64,000 nt of DNA from Clostridium algoriphilum (GCF_020443705.1 NZ_JAIZZK010000002.1:186001-250000), one strand, 5' to 3'; positions 8,104-19,174 are shown, numbered from the stretch's first letter. Program-made: numbers and translations. Notes: generated by a model from the sequence alone, not told the origin.

Positions 8104-8142
8104 GCTTAAAAAAAGACTAGCATAGGATTAGTTGTTTTTTAG
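8104..8142 (+). terminator. Weak terminator-like hairpin after gpr
   Basis: AAAAAAAGACTA and TAGTTGTTTTTT can pair imperfectly around a 9-base loop, ending in a T run. This would partly separate gpr from spoIIP. Confidence 0.35.
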
Positions 8143-8165
8143 ATGCTCAAGCAGGGGGGATAAAA

Positions 8166-9308
8166 ATGAGTTACAAAGGTATAAAACATGAAGGTAAAAA
8201 TAAAAGTATTTTAAATAAAAAAATCAACTTTTTAGAATGTGCTCTTAAGAAAAACAGTAATGTGAGAATATTTTTTAGTATCCTCACATTACTCATTATT
8301 TTTTTTATAGGCCTCATTTTACCTAGAAGTGCAAAGGCAAACAGTGAAGGGAATTATACAAATCACTTTTATGTTAATGCTATCAATAACGCATTATCTG
8401 TAATTAAATCTTCAAGCACAAAGCAGCAGGATAACAGTGAAAATAGTACTGACTTAGTAGCTCTATCTTTTTTAGGCGTTGATATATTAAATCCAATATC
8501 AATAGTTGTAAAAGAAATTGCATATTTGGATAAAAGTGAAACTAGCACTGATATAAGTAATTCAGAAACATTTAGTATTAACCCCTTTAACTTAGATGAC
8601 AAGCAGGTAAGTAAGTCTGATGTAAAAGCAACGAACGTAGTGGCAAACTTATATAACCCTTCTTTGAAAACAACTTTAAATAACGCTAAGCCACGAGTGC
8701 TTATATACCATTCTCATACCTCAGAAGCTTATGCTACTTCGGATAATGATCTATCAAAAACGGAAGCTAGTTTAGATAAAACAAGAAATGTATGCGCTGT
8801 AGGAGACGTAATGGCTGATGAATTAGAAAAAAAATATGGAATATCAGTTATACACGATAAGAATGTGAATGATACAGGCAATTATAATAGGGCATATAAA
8901 AAATCTGGAGTTACATTGGACAAGTATTTAAAGGTATATGAAAAATTTGACTTAATTATAGATTTACATAGAGATAGTGTAGAAAATAAGAATTCGGTAA
9001 CTACTAAGATAAACGGATCAAATGTTGCAAAATTTATGTTTGTAGTAACAGATAAAAATCCTAAATATGATAAGCAGAAGAAGTTAATAAATTCAATGAT
9101 TGCAATATCAAACAAATTATATCCGGGTCTTGTACGTGGTAATCCAATTTATGTTTACCACTGGGGTATGGGTTTTTATAACCAAAATAGAAGTGATAAT
9201 GCACTGCTAATTGAAGTAGGAACATATACAAATACTGTGCAAGAAGTAAAAAACACTGGTAAATATTTATCAAGGGTCATTGCAGAACAATTAAATGGCA
9301 AAAAATGA
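8166..9308 (+). CDS. spoIIP: Stage II sporulation protein P (peptidoglycan amidase/endopeptidase)
   Basis: Membrane-anchored peptidoglycan hydrolase of the SpoIID-SpoIIP-SpoIIM engulfment machine, acting in the mother cell on septal peptidoglycan. One transmembrane helix at about residues 34-54 precedes a variable Ser/Asn-rich linker and the catalytic domain. Catalytic-type motifs: IYHSHTSEAY at about 180-189, LIIDLHRDS, and the late block NALLIEVGTYTNT with a conserved glutamate. A GGGGGG Shine-Dalgarno precedes the ATG. The gene sits directly after gpr; both are sporulation-phase genes. Confidence 0.94.
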   Translation: MSYKGIKHEGKNKSILNKKINFLECALKKNSNVRIFFSILTLLIIFFIGLILPRSAKANSEGNYTNHFYVNAINNALSVIKSSSTKQQDNSENSTDLVALSFLGVDILNPISIVVKEIAYLDKSETSTDISNSETFSINPFNLDDKQVSKSDVKATNVVANLYNPSLKTTLNNAKPRVLIYHSHTSEAYATSDNDLSKTEASLDKTRNVCAVGDVMADELEKKYGISVIHDKNVNDTGNYNRAYKKSGVTLDKYLKVYEKFDLIIDLHRDSVENKNSVTTKINGSNVAKFMFVVTDKNPKYDKQKKLINSMIAISNKLYPGLVRGNPIYVYHWGMGFYNQNRSDNALLIEVGTYTNTVQEVKNTGKYLSRVIAEQLNGKK

Positions 9309-9399
9309 ATATTTTGAATTTAAAAAGTGCATCCTTATTAAGGAGAAGATAATGATTAGTGTTGTTATCCATTAAAAGAACTGTAAGGGGGCACCTTTT

Positions 9400-9657
9400 A
9401 TGCGTAAAAGAGGTAGAATTAAATACCTTCTAGTTATTAGTATTTGTTTGTCCGTGTTCATATATGGATTTATTCTGATAAATATTAATAAGGCTGAACT
9501 TGTGAAAAAAAAGTCCAAATTTATAATTAATTTAAAATTAAACCCTATTGATTTTAGGATAGAAACTAATAGTTATGTTTTTTATGTAAATGATAAAATT
9601 ATTTATAACATGAAAGAAAAATGTATTGATACATTTAATGGGATTTTTCTGAAATAA
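9400..9657 (+). CDS. Hypothetical single-pass membrane protein
   Basis: An 85-residue protein with GTAAGGGGG before its ATG. A basic N-terminus (MRKRGRIK) leads into one hydrophobic helix (YLLVISICLSVFIYGFILI), then about 55 residues predicted outside, with beta-like strands (DFRIETNSYVFYVNDKIIY). I do not recognise the family. It lies between spoIIP and the lepA promoter, so it may be a sporulation-associated membrane peptide; that is inference from position only. Confidence 0.55.
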   Translation: MRKRGRIKYLLVISICLSVFIYGFILININKAELVKKKSKFIINLKLNPIDFRIETNSYVFYVNDKIIYNMKEKCIDTFNGIFLK

Positions 9658-9709
9658 TATAAAATTAACTCAATGCATAAAAGAAAGTGCCATGTAAAAT
9701 CATAATGCA

Positions 9710-9740
9710 TTGACAAAACTAGATATATTTATGATATAAT
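9710..9740 (+). promoter_or_regulatory. Promoter upstream of lepA
   Basis: TTGACA at 9710-9715 and TATAAT at 9735-9740. The spacer is 19 bases, slightly long; GATATA at 9733-9738 gives 17. Confidence 0.5.
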
Positions 9741-9837
9741 TTAAGTTGATTTATAAAAACTGATATAATTAGGGTAAGACATATTTAAGTCAGCTAAAAA
9801 ATGATTTAGTTCATATAGAATAATGGGGGTAAAATCA

Positions 9838-11643
9838 ATGCAGATCAATAGACAAAAATACATAAGAAACTTTTCGATAGTTGCACATATTGATCACGGC
9901 AAGTCTACGCTTGCAGACAGACTATTAGAGAAGACAGGTACTTTAACTAAAAGGGAAATGGAAGAACAAGTACTTGATAATATGGACCTAGAAAGAGAAA
10001 GAGGAATTACTATAAAATCTCAACCAGCTAGGCTAGTTTATAAAAGAGAGAATGGAGAAGAGTATATATTCAATCTTATAGACACTCCAGGGCATGTAGA
10101 TTTTAACTACGAAGTTTCAAGGAGTTTAGCTGCTTGCGAGGGTGCCGTGCTTGTAGTAGATGCATCACAAGGGATTCAAGCTCAGACTTTAGCAAATTGC
10201 TATCTAGCACTAGATAACAACCTTGATATTGCACCAGTTATAAATAAGATAGATCTTCCTAGTGCAAGGCCACAAGAGGTAATTCAGGAAATTGAGGATG
10301 TAATAGGCATTGAGGCTCAAGATGCTCCTCTAATTTCAGCTAAGACTGGACTTAATATAGAAGATGTATTAGAAACTGTTGTAAATAAAATATCTCCACC
10401 AAGTGGTGATGAAGAAGCTCCACTTAAAGCACTAATTTTTGATTCTTCATATGATAGCTATAAAGGTGTTGTATGTTATGTTAGAATTAAAGACGGCAAG
10501 GTTAGATCAGGAACAAAAATTAAGCTAATGAATACTAATAAGATATATGATGTTGTAGAAGTTGGAGTCTTTGTGCCAAATTATCTGACCGTACCTGAAT
10601 TAAGTGCGGGGGATGTTGGATATATAACTGCTTCTATAAAAAATGTTAGGGATGCCCGCGTAGGTGATACCGTAACAGAAGCTACAAGACCTGCTCTAGA
10701 ACCACTTAAGGGATATAAACCAGCCATTCCTATGGTGTTTAGTGGTATCTATCCTATAGATGGTGCTAGATATGGAGAATTAAAAGAGGCGTTAGAAAGA
10801 CTTCAGTTAAATGATGCAGCCTTAGGGTTTGAACCAGAGACATCTATTGCTTTAGGTTTTGGATTTAGATGTGGATTCTTAGGTCTTCTTCATATGGAGA
10901 TAATACAAGAAAGAATAGAAAGAGAATTTAATTTAGATATTATTACGACAGCTCCATCAGTTATATATAAAGTAATGAAAACTAGTGGAGAATTAATAGA
11001 AATAACGAATCCTACAAATCTTCCGGAGTCTACAGAAATTAGTTATATGGAAGAACCAATAGTTAAAGCCTCTATAATAACACCATCAGATTATTTAGGG
11101 TCAGTTATGGAGTTATGCCAACTAAAAAGAGGTATATATATTGATATGAAATATATAGAAACCACTAGAGTGGTTGTAAATTATGAATTACCTCTTAATG
11201 AAATAGTATACGACTTTTTCGATGCCTTAAAATCAAGAACAAAAGGTTATGCATCCTTTGATTATGAATTAAAGGGATATATCACTGCAAATCTTGTAAA
11301 ATTAGATATTTTGCTTAAAGGAGAAAAAGTTGATGCTCTTTCTATGATTGTTCCCGAGGAGACAGCTTCCCATAGAGGTAGAGTTATGTGTGAAAAACTA
11401 AAAGAACATATACCGAGACAAATGTTTGAAATTCCAATACAAGCATCTATAAACGCAAAGGTAATTGCAAGAGAAACTGTAAAGGCACTTAGAAAAGATG
11501 TTTTAGCTAAATGCTATGGCGGAGATATTTCAAGAAAGAAAAAATTATTATCTAAACAAAAAGAAGGTAAAAAGAGAATGAGACAAGTTGGAAGCGTAGA
11601 AGTTCCACAAGAAGCATTTATGGCTATACTTAAAGTAGACTAG
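9838..11643 (+). CDS. lepA: Elongation factor 4 (LepA), ribosomal back-translocase GTPase
   Basis: Translational GTPase that acts on stalled or misassembled ribosomes. The 601-residue length is standard. The G1 motif AHIDHGKST is at about 16-24, with DTPGHVDF (G3) and NKIDLP (G4), then EF-G-like domains and the LepA-specific C-terminal domain ([13 protein letters not shown]). The ATG at 9838 is preferred over an in-frame ATG five codons upstream because GGGGG (9825-9829) is correctly spaced for it and [17 protein letters not shown] matches the family start. hemW follows 19 bases downstream, a conserved pair. Confidence 0.97.
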   Translation: MQINRQKYIRNFSIVAHIDHGKSTLADRLLEKTGTLTKREMEEQVLDNMDLERERGITIKSQPARLVYKRENGEEYIFNLIDTPGHVDFNYEVSRSLAACEGAVLVVDASQGIQAQTLANCYLALDNNLDIAPVINKIDLPSARPQEVIQEIEDVIGIEAQDAPLISAKTGLNIEDVLETVVNKISPPSGDEEAPLKALIFDSSYDSYKGVVCYVRIKDGKVRSGTKIKLMNTNKIYDVVEVGVFVPNYLTVPELSAGDVGYITASIKNVRDARVGDTVTEATRPALEPLKGYKPAIPMVFSGIYPIDGARYGELKEALERLQLNDAALGFEPETSIALGFGFRCGFLGLLHMEIIQERIEREFNLDIITTAPSVIYKVMKTSGELIEITNPTNLPESTEISYMEEPIVKASIITPSDYLGSVMELCQLKRGIYIDMKYIETTRVVVNYELPLNEIVYDFFDALKSRTKGYASFDYELKGYITANLVKLDILLKGEKVDALSMIVPEETASHRGRVMCEKLKEHIPRQMFEIPIQASINAKVIARETVKALRKDVLAKCYGGDISRKKKLLSKQKEGKKRMRQVGSVEVPQEAFMAILKVD

Positions 11644-11662
11644 AAAAGGGTGAGGGTAAAAT

Positions 11663-12784
11663 ATGAAAAATGTGGCTTTATATATACATATCCCATTTTG
11701 CAAGCAGAAGTGTTTATATTGCGATTTTCCCTCATTTGCTGGTAAAGAGGATTGTATGCTTGATTATGCCGCAGCCTTAGCAAAAGAAATAAGTAGTATA
11801 AAAGATAAAAAAGTAAAAACTATATTTATAGGTGGGGGAACTCCCACCTATTTATCTTTAGCAGGCTGGGAGATAATAAAAAAAAGTATTAATAAATTAG
11901 ATGTATGTAAAGATTTAGAGTTTACAGTTGAAGGAAATCCAGGAACATTCACAATAGAAAAATTAGAATTTTTAAAAAGAATGGGAGTAAATAGGCTTAG
12001 TATTGGTCTTCAAGCTTGGCAAGATTCTTTGCTTAAAGAACTGGGAAGAATACATACTATTGAAGATTTTAAGCAAAGTTTTAAGTTAGCTAGAAGTATA
12101 GGGTTTGATAACATAAATGTTGATTTAATGTTTGGACTACCGAGTCAAACGCTTAAGCAGTACCTTGAGACATTAAAAAATGTAATTGAGCTTAAACCAG
12201 AACATTTATCTTGTTATAGTTTAATAGTTGAAGATGGAACGGATTTTTATACAAAATTTGAAAAAGGAAATTTGAATCTCCCAGATGAAGAATTAGAAAG
12301 AACTATGTATGCAAGGACTATAGAATATTTAAAGGAAAATGGATATATTCAATATGAAATTTCAAACTTTGCGAAAAATAACAAAGTATGTAGGCATAAT
12401 TTAGTGTATTGGGAAATGGATGAATATATTGGTTGTGGTTCTGCGTCTCATTCCTATAATGAAGGTTTTAGGTATAGAAATGAGGAAAATATAGAAAAAT
12501 ATATTGAAATGATGAATAATAAAGGTAATGCAACAGTGGAGAAAACAAAAAATTCCCTTCAAGATGATATGGAAGAGTTTATGTTCATGGGTCTTAGAAA
12601 GAATTCGGGCATAAGCAAAAGTGAATTCATGCGAAGGTTCAACAAAGATATGAGAAGTGTTTATAGCGAAGTAATAAATAAATATACAAAGACTGGTTTT
12701 ATGAAAGAAGATACGGATAGCATATTTTTAACTTTCGAAGGCATTGAGGTATCTAACGTTATTATGGCAGAATTTCTTCTCTAA
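11663..12784 (+). CDS. hemW: HemW-type radical SAM protein (heme chaperone family)
   Basis: Radical SAM protein of the coproporphyrinogen III oxidase-like group. The 4Fe-4S motif CKQKCLYC is at about residues 13-20 (CxxxCxxC), followed by IFIGGGTPTYL and EGNPGT. The N-terminus lacks the extension found in true HemN oxidase. Together with the position between lepA and hrcA, this supports HemW, a heme-binding chaperone, rather than an anaerobic coproporphyrinogen oxidase. The C-terminal HemN domain (EEFMFMGLRKNSGI) is present. It is probably cotranscribed with lepA. Confidence 0.9.
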   Translation: MKNVALYIHIPFCKQKCLYCDFPSFAGKEDCMLDYAAALAKEISSIKDKKVKTIFIGGGTPTYLSLAGWEIIKKSINKLDVCKDLEFTVEGNPGTFTIEKLEFLKRMGVNRLSIGLQAWQDSLLKELGRIHTIEDFKQSFKLARSIGFDNINVDLMFGLPSQTLKQYLETLKNVIELKPEHLSCYSLIVEDGTDFYTKFEKGNLNLPDEELERTMYARTIEYLKENGYIQYEISNFAKNNKVCRHNLVYWEMDEYIGCGSASHSYNEGFRYRNEENIEKYIEMMNNKGNATVEKTKNSLQDDMEEFMFMGLRKNSGISKSEFMRRFNKDMRSVYSEVINKYTKTGFMKEDTDSIFLTFEGIEVSNVIMAEFLL

Positions 12785-12913
12785 ATTTATATGTTTTAAA
12801 TAAGAAATTTCATGACTAAACAAAGTTTATACGAGAATTAGAGTAATATATAGTATGTGGAACCTAAGTTAGAATAACAGGTATAAAATGGCTATAGTGA
12901 AAAATGAAGGTTA

Positions 12914-12942
12914 TTGACAAAATCAGTAGTAAATGATACCTT
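12914..12942 (+). promoter_or_regulatory. Promoter of the hrcA-grpE-dnaK-dnaJ operon
   Basis: TTGACA at 12914-12919, a 17-base spacer and TACCTT (12937-12942) with an upstream TG. The CIRCE operator begins 13 bases further on, where bound HrcA would block transcription. Confidence 0.6.
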
Positions 12943-12955
12943 AAATACATACCCG

Positions 12956-12982
12956 TTAGCACTCAACGGTAGTGAGTGCTAA
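12956..12982 (+). promoter_or_regulatory. CIRCE operator (HrcA binding site)
   Basis: A perfect CIRCE element: TTAGCACTC, a 9-base spacer, GAGTGCTAA. It lies between the promoter and the hrcA start and controls the heat-shock operon. Confidence 0.98.
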
Positions 12983-12998
12983 TAAAAGAGGTGATATT

Positions 12999-14045
12999 AT
13001 GGAAATGGATGAAAGAAAAATTAAGATACTTCAGGCTATAATTACAGATTATATTAATAATGGTGAGCCTGTAGGGTCCAGAACCATAGCCAAAAAGTAT
13101 GATTTAGGTATTAGTTCAGCTACTATAAGAAATGAAATGTCAGACCTTGAAGAGATGGGATATATAGAACATCTACATACCTCATCAGGTAGAAAACCAT
13201 CAGATAAGGGTTATAGATTATATGTTGATAGACTTATGGAACTTACAAAACTATCCACTGAGGAAGAGTATATGATCAAAAACCATCTTATTAATGTAGC
13301 TCTATACGAGGTTGATAAAATTGTTAAGCAAGCAACACAAATGCTTTCGCTTCTTACGAATCTTACATCTATAGTGAAGGCGCCCTCTGTTCAAAAGAGT
13401 TGTATTAAATATATTCAACTAGTGAATTTAGATGGTGCAAGTATTTTGTTTATAATTATTACTGATAGTGGTATCATAAAAAATAATGTTATCAAAATTA
13501 GTAGGCCTATTGGTAGTGCAGTTATAGAAAAACTTACCAATATACTCAATGTTAGATTAGGAAAGCTTACAATTCAGCAAATAAATTTGGAAGTTATTAA
13601 TAATCTAAAAGGTGATTTAGCGGCTTACGGAGAAATTTTTGACGGCATTATTCCAGCTTTGTATGACAGTTTGTCTGGCGTTGAAGCTTCAGAAGTTTAT
13701 ATTCAGGGTGCTGCAAATATATTTAACTACCCAGAATATAACAACATCACTAAAGCACGAGAGTTCTTAGTTTTAGTAGATAATAAAGAAAGTATAAATA
13801 GTTTACTTGGAGCTAACGACATTAATGGTAATATTACAATTAAAATTGGTGGGGAGAATTTTGTTGAGTGTGCTCGCGAATGCAGTATTATAACGGCTGT
13901 CTATAGCGCATCGGGTATACCACTTGGATCTATCGGCGTTATAGGCCCAACAAGAATTCCTTATGGAAAAGTTATATCTGTATTAACTGAAATAGTTAAA
14001 GAATTAAATGATAATATAGCTCAAATTTATAATAATAATAGATAA
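12999..14045 (+). CDS. hrcA: Heat-inducible transcriptional repressor HrcA
   Basis: Repressor that binds CIRCE and is kept active by GroEL. The 348-residue protein starts MEMDERKIKILQAIITDYI with the N-terminal winged helix (EPVGSRTIAKKYDLGISSATIRNEMSDL), then the GAF-like dimerisation and inserted domains; GSIGVIGPTRIPYGKV is the classic C-terminal block. The ATG at 12999 with GAGGTGATATT upstream is chosen over a GTG at 12972 that lies inside the CIRCE repeat. First gene of hrcA-grpE-dnaK-dnaJ, under its own control. Confidence 0.97.
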   Translation: MEMDERKIKILQAIITDYINNGEPVGSRTIAKKYDLGISSATIRNEMSDLEEMGYIEHLHTSSGRKPSDKGYRLYVDRLMELTKLSTEEEYMIKNHLINVALYEVDKIVKQATQMLSLLTNLTSIVKAPSVQKSCIKYIQLVNLDGASILFIIITDSGIIKNNVIKISRPIGSAVIEKLTNILNVRLGKLTIQQINLEVINNLKGDLAAYGEIFDGIIPALYDSLSGVEASEVYIQGAANIFNYPEYNNITKAREFLVLVDNKESINSLLGANDINGNITIKIGGENFVECARECSIITAVYSASGIPLGSIGVIGPTRIPYGKVISVLTEIVKELNDNIAQIYNNNR

Positions 14046-14094
14046 TGTTTAAATTAAAAGATTTACTTTGAGCCAGAAATGGAGGAATGATTGA

Positions 14095-14808
14095 GTGCAT
14101 ACAAACAATGACGAAATAATAGACGAAGAAACCGATAAAATGTCTGATGAGGATTTAAGTTCAGTAGACGAAAATACCGAAACACAAGGCAGTCAAGAAG
14201 AGAATGAGGGTATCATAGATAAAACACTAGAAGAAGCCGAAGTAATTGAAGAAGCTGAAATAGTAGAAAATCCTGAAATACTAGAAAATGAAGAGTTAGA
14301 AGGCAGTGAGTCAGAAGAACTTTTAGAAAGTGATAAAGAAAAAGATATGAAAAAAAATAAGAAAAAACTACAAGAAGAAAACGAGAAATTACAAGATGAT
14401 GTGGATGCTATTAAAGACAAGTTTTTAAGAACAACTGCAGAATATGAAAACTTTAGAAAAAGAACTGCAAAAGAGAAACAAGGCATATACACAGATGCTT
14501 GTGCAGATGTTTTAAAAGAAGTTTTACCAGTGCTTGATAACTTAGAAAGAGCACTTTCTGCTGAAGGTTCTGGGGAAGAGCTAAGAACTGGTGTAGAGAT
14601 GACAGTAAGATTATTTAATGTTGCATTTGAAAAACTAGGAGTGGAAGAATTAGCGTCAGATGGCGAATTTGACCCAAATCTTCATAATGCAGTAATGCAC
14701 GTAGAAGATGAGAAGTATGGAGCTAATGAAATAGTGGAAGTATTCCAAAAGGGATATAAAAAAGAAAACAAAGTATTAAGACATAGTATGGTTAAAGTAG
14801 CTAATTAA
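14095..14808 (+). CDS. grpE: Nucleotide exchange factor GrpE
   Basis: Releases ADP from DnaK. The 237-residue protein starts on GTG with GGAGGA eight bases upstream. It has an unusually long acidic N-terminus (about 90 residues rich in Glu/Asp), a Lys/Glu coiled coil (KKLQEENEKLQDDVDAIKDK), the conserved TTAEYENFRKRTAKEK block and the beta-wing domain (PNLHNAVMHVED). Second gene of the heat-shock operon. Confidence 0.96.
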   Translation: MHTNNDEIIDEETDKMSDEDLSSVDENTETQGSQEENEGIIDKTLEEAEVIEEAEIVENPEILENEELEGSESEELLESDKEKDMKKNKKKLQEENEKLQDDVDAIKDKFLRTTAEYENFRKRTAKEKQGIYTDACADVLKEVLPVLDNLERALSAEGSGEELRTGVEMTVRLFNVAFEKLGVEELASDGEFDPNLHNAVMHVEDEKYGANEIVEVFQKGYKKENKVLRHSMVKVAN

Positions 14809-14810
14809 AT

Positions 14811-14862
14811 ATAAAAAATATAAAAAATATAAAAAATATAAAAAATATAAAAAATATAAATA
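14811..14862 (+). repeat. 9-bp tandem repeat between grpE and dnaK
   Basis: About five and a half copies of ATAAAAAAT directly after grpE. It is a pure A/T microsatellite in the operon's untranslated spacer, and copy number may vary by slippage. Confidence 0.85.
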
Positions 14863-14915
14863 TCATAACAATTATAATTGCTATGGTATAAAAGGAATAT
14901 AGGGAGGAAATAATA

Positions 14916-16781
14916 ATGGGAAAAATTATAGGAATAGATTTAGGTACAACTAATTCATGTGTAGCAGTTATGGAGGGTGGAGAACCCGTAGTAATTTCAA
15001 ATTCAGAAGGTGCAAGAACTACACCATCTGTAGTTTCATTTCAAGCAAATGGTGAAAGATTAGTTGGTCAAGTGGCTAAAAGACAAGCAATAACAAATCC
15101 AGATAAAACAATAATGTCAATAAAAAGAGAAATGGGTACTGATCACAAAGTAACTATAGACGGAAAAACACATACACCACAAGAAATATCAGCTTATATA
15201 TTACAAAAAATAAAAGCAGATGCTGAGGCCTATTTAGGAGAATCAGTTACAGAAGCAGTTATAACTGTACCTGCATATTTCAATGATAGCCAAAGACAAG
15301 CAACAAAGGATGCAGGAAAAATAGCTGGACTTGAAGTAAAGAGAATAATAAACGAGCCAACAGCAGCAGCATTAGCTTATGGTTTAGATAAAATGGATGT
15401 TAATCAAAAAATATTAGTATATGATTTAGGCGGCGGTACATTTGATGTATCTATACTAGAACTTGGTGATGGTTTATTCGAAGTTAAATCTACTAACGGA
15501 AATACTAAGCTTGGTGGAGATGATTTTGACCAAAAGGTTATGAACCATATAGCAGATACTTTTAAAGCAGATAATGGAATAGATTTAAGAAATGATAAAA
15601 TGGCACTTCAAAGACTTAAAGAGGCTGCTGAAAAAGCTAAAATAGAATTATCATCATCAACACAAACAAATATTAATTTACCATTCATAACTGCTGATGC
15701 AACAGGCCCTAAGCATATAGATATGAATTTAACAAGAGCAAAATTCAATGAATTAACTCATGATTTAGTTAATTCAACAATTGAACCAATGAAAAAAGCA
15801 CTTGCAGACGCAGGTTTATCTCTTAGCGAAATAGATAAGATTGTACTTGTAGGTGGTTCAACAAGAACACCAGCAGTTCAAGATGCAGTTAAAAACTTCA
15901 CTGGTAAAGAACCTTCAAAGGGAGTAAATCCAGACGAATGTGTAGCACTCGGTGCAGCAGTTCAGGCAGGAGTATTAAGTGGAGAAGTTAAAGATGTTTT
16001 ACTTCTTGATGTAACTCCATTAACACTAGGAATTGAAACTTTAGGCGGAATAGCTACTCCATTAATTGAAAGAAATACTACAATTCCTGCTAAAAAGAGT
16101 CAGGTATTCTCAACAGCTGCAGATGGTCAAACATCAGTTGAAATTAACATTGTTCAAGGTGAGCGTCAAATGGCTGCAGGTAACAAATCACTAGGAAGAG
16201 TTACTCTTTCAGGAATTGCATCAGCACCAAGAGGAATTCCACAAATAGAAGTTACTTTTGATATAGATGCTAACGGCATTGTTAATGTATCAGCTAAAGA
16301 TAAAGGAACAGGAAAAGAAGCTAAAATAACAATTACAGCATCAACTAATTTAAGCGATGATGAAATTGATAAAGCAGTAAAAGAAGCAGAAAAATTTGCA
16401 GGTGAAGATAAGAAAAGAAAAGAAGAAATTGAAGTCAAGAATAATGCAGAACAGTTAGTATATCAAACTGAAAAAAGCTTAACTGACCTCGGAGAAAAAG
16501 TGTCAGAGGAAGATAAGAAAGATATTCAAGATAAATTAGAAGCTCTTAAAAAGATTAAAGATGGTGAAGATACAGAGGCTACTAAGAAATCTACTGAAGA
16601 GTTAACTGAGGCATTTTATGCAGTAACTACAAAAATATATCAAGCAGAAGCAGAATCAACAAAAGCTCAAGGTGAAGATACAGCTTCTGGAGATGCTAAG
16701 CAAGATGACAATGTAGTAGATGCTGATTACAAAGTAGATGAAGATGAAAAGAAAGAAGAAGAAAAAAAAGAAGATAAATAA
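14916..16781 (+). CDS. dnaK: Molecular chaperone DnaK (Hsp70)
   Basis: ATP-dependent chaperone. The 621-residue protein shows [18 protein letters not shown] at the N-terminus, [30 protein letters not shown], the linker [15 protein letters not shown], the substrate-binding beta domain and a helical lid that ends in an acidic Glu/Lys tail. As in Gram-positive DnaK, the N-terminal domain is shorter than in E. coli. GGAGGAAATAATA precedes the ATG. A terminator follows at 16797, but dnaJ probably also receives read-through. Confidence 0.98.
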   Translation: MGKIIGIDLGTTNSCVAVMEGGEPVVISNSEGARTTPSVVSFQANGERLVGQVAKRQAITNPDKTIMSIKREMGTDHKVTIDGKTHTPQEISAYILQKIKADAEAYLGESVTEAVITVPAYFNDSQRQATKDAGKIAGLEVKRIINEPTAAALAYGLDKMDVNQKILVYDLGGGTFDVSILELGDGLFEVKSTNGNTKLGGDDFDQKVMNHIADTFKADNGIDLRNDKMALQRLKEAAEKAKIELSSSTQTNINLPFITADATGPKHIDMNLTRAKFNELTHDLVNSTIEPMKKALADAGLSLSEIDKIVLVGGSTRTPAVQDAVKNFTGKEPSKGVNPDECVALGAAVQAGVLSGEVKDVLLLDVTPLTLGIETLGGIATPLIERNTTIPAKKSQVFSTAADGQTSVEINIVQGERQMAAGNKSLGRVTLSGIASAPRGIPQIEVTFDIDANGIVNVSAKDKGTGKEAKITITASTNLSDDEIDKAVKEAEKFAGEDKKRKEEIEVKNNAEQLVYQTEKSLTDLGEKVSEEDKKDIQDKLEALKKIKDGEDTEATKKSTEELTEAFYAVTTKIYQAEAESTKAQGEDTASGDAKQDDNVVDADYKVDEDEKKEEEKKEDK

Positions 16782-16796
16782 TTAATAAAATAATTA

Positions 16797-16833
16797 AATT
16801 AGGGATGGGTAACTACCCTTCCCTAATTTTAAT
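16797..16833 (+). terminator. Terminator-like hairpin after dnaK
   Basis: AATTAGGGATGGGTA pairs with TACCCTTCCCTAATT (small mismatch) and is followed by a T-rich tract. It probably lowers dnaJ expression relative to dnaK. Confidence 0.65.
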
Positions 16834-16972
16834 TTGCCTTAAGTAAAACAGTATTATCAATAGTTATAGATAAACTATATAATAATAAGAGTTGTATTAT
16901 TTTAAGGATTAGTTTATATTAGGGATTAGTTATAATATAAAAGCATATATATTTTAGGTGGTGAAGAGCTAG

Positions 16973-18100
16973 ATGGCAAATAAAGATTATTATGAAACTC
17001 TTGGCATAGAAAGAGATGCCGGTGAGGAAGAAATTAAGAAAGCTTTTAAAAAAGGTGCGTTAAAGTACCATCCAGATAGAAATCCAGGTAATAAAGAAGC
17101 TGAAGATAAATTCAAAGAAATGAATGAGGCATACCAAGTTTTATCTAATTCAGAAAAAAGATCAAGATATGATCAATATGGTACAGCTGATGCTGGTGGA
17201 GCAGGATTTGAAGGTAGTTCTGATTTTTCAGGTTTTGGTGGATTTGGTGATATATTTGGTGACATATTTGGTGGAGGTGGTGGATTTTCTCAAAGAAATC
17301 AGAATGGTCCAAGAAAAGGTGCAGATTTAGAATATAATCTAAGTTTACATTTTGAGGAGTCTGTTTTTGGTGTTGAAAAAGAGATATCTATTACAAGAAA
17401 TGAAAAATGTGGTGAGTGCGGTGGTAGCGGTGCTAAAGCTGGTACAACACCTAAGACCTGTGATAAGTGTGGCGGAAATGGACAGATAAAAGTTCAGAGA
17501 AACACAGCTTTTGGAAGCTTCGCTAGTATGAGTACTTGTGATAAGTGCGGAGGCAAGGGCCATATAATAGCTGAACCATGTAAAAATTGTCACGGTTCTG
17601 GAAAAGAGAGAAAAAATAGAAAAATTAAAATCAACGTTCCAGGTGGAGTTGATACTGGAAATGTTATGCCATTAAGAGGGCAAGGAGAACAAGGGGAAAA
17701 GGGTGGCCCAGCAGGAGATTTGTATATTAATATCAGAGTAGCTCCCCATAAAACCTTTAAGAGAAATGGTAATGATATTCATATAGAATCCCATATAAGC
17801 TTTGGTTATGCATCCATGGGTACTGAAATTAAAGTAGCAACGGTAGATGGAGACGTTAAATATAAAGTTCCAGGAGGAACACAATCTGGAACTGTATTTA
17901 GGCTTAAGGGTAAGGGAATCCCTAGAGTAAACGGACATGGAAGAGGAGATCAATACGTAAAGGTTATTGTTGATATTCCAAAATCCTTAAATGATAAACA
18001 AAAAGACGCCTTAAAAGTATTTATGGAAGCTAGTGGCGAGAGTATAGCCTGCTTTGATGAAAGTAAAAAGTCTTTTGTAGATAAAATATTAGGTAAATAA
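16973..18100 (+). CDS. dnaJ: Co-chaperone DnaJ (Hsp40)
   Basis: Stimulates DnaK ATPase and delivers substrates. The J domain has HPD at residues 33-35, followed by a Gly/Phe-rich region ([19 protein letters not shown]), four zinc-binding CxxCxGxG repeats ([32 protein letters not shown]) and the C-terminal substrate-binding domains. The 375-residue length is typical of type I DnaJ. AGGTGGTGA precedes the ATG. Last gene of the CIRCE operon; a strong terminator follows at 18111. Confidence 0.98.
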   Translation: MANKDYYETLGIERDAGEEEIKKAFKKGALKYHPDRNPGNKEAEDKFKEMNEAYQVLSNSEKRSRYDQYGTADAGGAGFEGSSDFSGFGGFGDIFGDIFGGGGGFSQRNQNGPRKGADLEYNLSLHFEESVFGVEKEISITRNEKCGECGGSGAKAGTTPKTCDKCGGNGQIKVQRNTAFGSFASMSTCDKCGGKGHIIAEPCKNCHGSGKERKNRKIKINVPGGVDTGNVMPLRGQGEQGEKGGPAGDLYINIRVAPHKTFKRNGNDIHIESHISFGYASMGTEIKVATVDGDVKYKVPGGTQSGTVFRLKGKGIPRVNGHGRGDQYVKVIVDIPKSLNDKQKDALKVFMEASGESIACFDESKKSFVDKILGK

Positions 18101-18105
18101 TTATA

Positions 18106-18137
18106 AAAAACTCCGTTTTGTAAAACGGGGTTTTTTA
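18106..18137 (+). terminator. Terminator of the heat-shock operon
   Basis: CTCCGTTTTG-TAAAACGGGG type hairpin with A run upstream and TTTTTT downstream. Confidence 0.8.
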
Positions 18138-18158
18138 TTATAAATAAGGAGAGAAATT

Positions 18159-19094
18159 ATGAATAAAGACTGGATTGAAGTAACCATAATAACAAGTAGT
18201 GAGGCAGTTGAGGCAGTTTCAGCAATGCTATATAATACTGGAGTAGAAGGAGTTTCTATTTTGGATCCCTTAGATCTAATTTATAGGAGAGACCATACTA
18301 CAGATTGGGATTATTTTGATGAAACAATTATAGATACAAATAGTGAGGTTGTAATTAAGGGATACTATAAAGAAGATAATAACTTTGATAAGCACTTAGA
18401 AGAAATTAAAGCAGGAGTAAGTAATTTGCCAAAGTTTGGTTTAGATAAAGGTGTAGGATCAGTAAATGCTGCAAAGGTAAATGAAGAAGACTGGGAAAAT
18501 AACTGGAAAAAGTATTATAAACCTATAAAGGTAGGAGAAAAGGTAGTTATAAAGCCTATATGGGAAAAGTATGATAAAAAACCTGATGAAATAATTGTGG
18601 AACTAGACCCAGGCATGGCTTTTGGAACTGGTTCTCATGAAACTACTAGAATGTGTATAAAAGCACTAGAGAAGCACGTAAACAAAGATTCCGTAGTTTT
18701 TGATATAGGAACAGGTTCTGGGATATTGTCTATCGCTGCGGCTAAGCTTGGGGCTAAAAACACTATAGGAGTTGACTTGGATCCTGTTGCAGTTGATTCT
18801 GCAAGGCAGAATGTCAGCTACAATGATATAAGTAACATTGAGATTCTATATGGTGACTTAATGGAAGTTGTTAAAGGAAAGGCTAGTATAGTTATAGCAA
18901 ATATTATGGCTGATATTATTATATTTTTGACGGATCAAGTTAAGGAATTCATAGCTTGCGGTGGATACTTTATATCCTCAGGTATAATTCTAAGTAAAAA
19001 AGATGAAGTAATAACTAAGTTAACCCAGTGTGGTTTTAAAATTGAGGAGATAAATATTGAGGGCGAATGGGTTTGTATAGTTGCGAAGTTATAG
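18159..19094 (+). CDS. prmA: Ribosomal protein L11 methyltransferase
   Basis: SAM-dependent enzyme that methylates L11. The 311-residue protein carries an N-terminal substrate domain ([33 protein letters not shown]), [16 protein letters not shown], motif [21 protein letters not shown] and motif [13 protein letters not shown] (NIxA type). AAGGAGAGAAATT precedes the ATG. It follows dnaJ, the usual Firmicutes order, with rsmE and mtaB downstream. Confidence 0.96.
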   Translation: MNKDWIEVTIITSSEAVEAVSAMLYNTGVEGVSILDPLDLIYRRDHTTDWDYFDETIIDTNSEVVIKGYYKEDNNFDKHLEEIKAGVSNLPKFGLDKGVGSVNAAKVNEEDWENNWKKYYKPIKVGEKVVIKPIWEKYDKKPDEIIVELDPGMAFGTGSHETTRMCIKALEKHVNKDSVVFDIGTGSGILSIAAAKLGAKNTIGVDLDPVAVDSARQNVSYNDISNIEILYGDLMEVVKGKASIVIANIMADIIIFLTDQVKEFIACGGYFISSGIILSKKDEVITKLTQCGFKIEEINIEGEWVCIVAKL

Positions 19095-19174
19095 TAAAAT
19101 AAGGTGAATTAAAATAAACTATCATATTGGTTTGATTCTTATTAGAATGTGGTAAGGTTTGAGGAGAATAAATT

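Noticed and set aside
12972-12998. GTG at 12972 as the hrcA start
   Set aside because: It lies inside the CIRCE repeat and has no Shine-Dalgarno; ATG at 12999 has one.
17124-17330. Plus-strand 68-aa ORF within dnaJ
   Set aside because: Out-of-frame shadow of the Gly/Phe-rich region.
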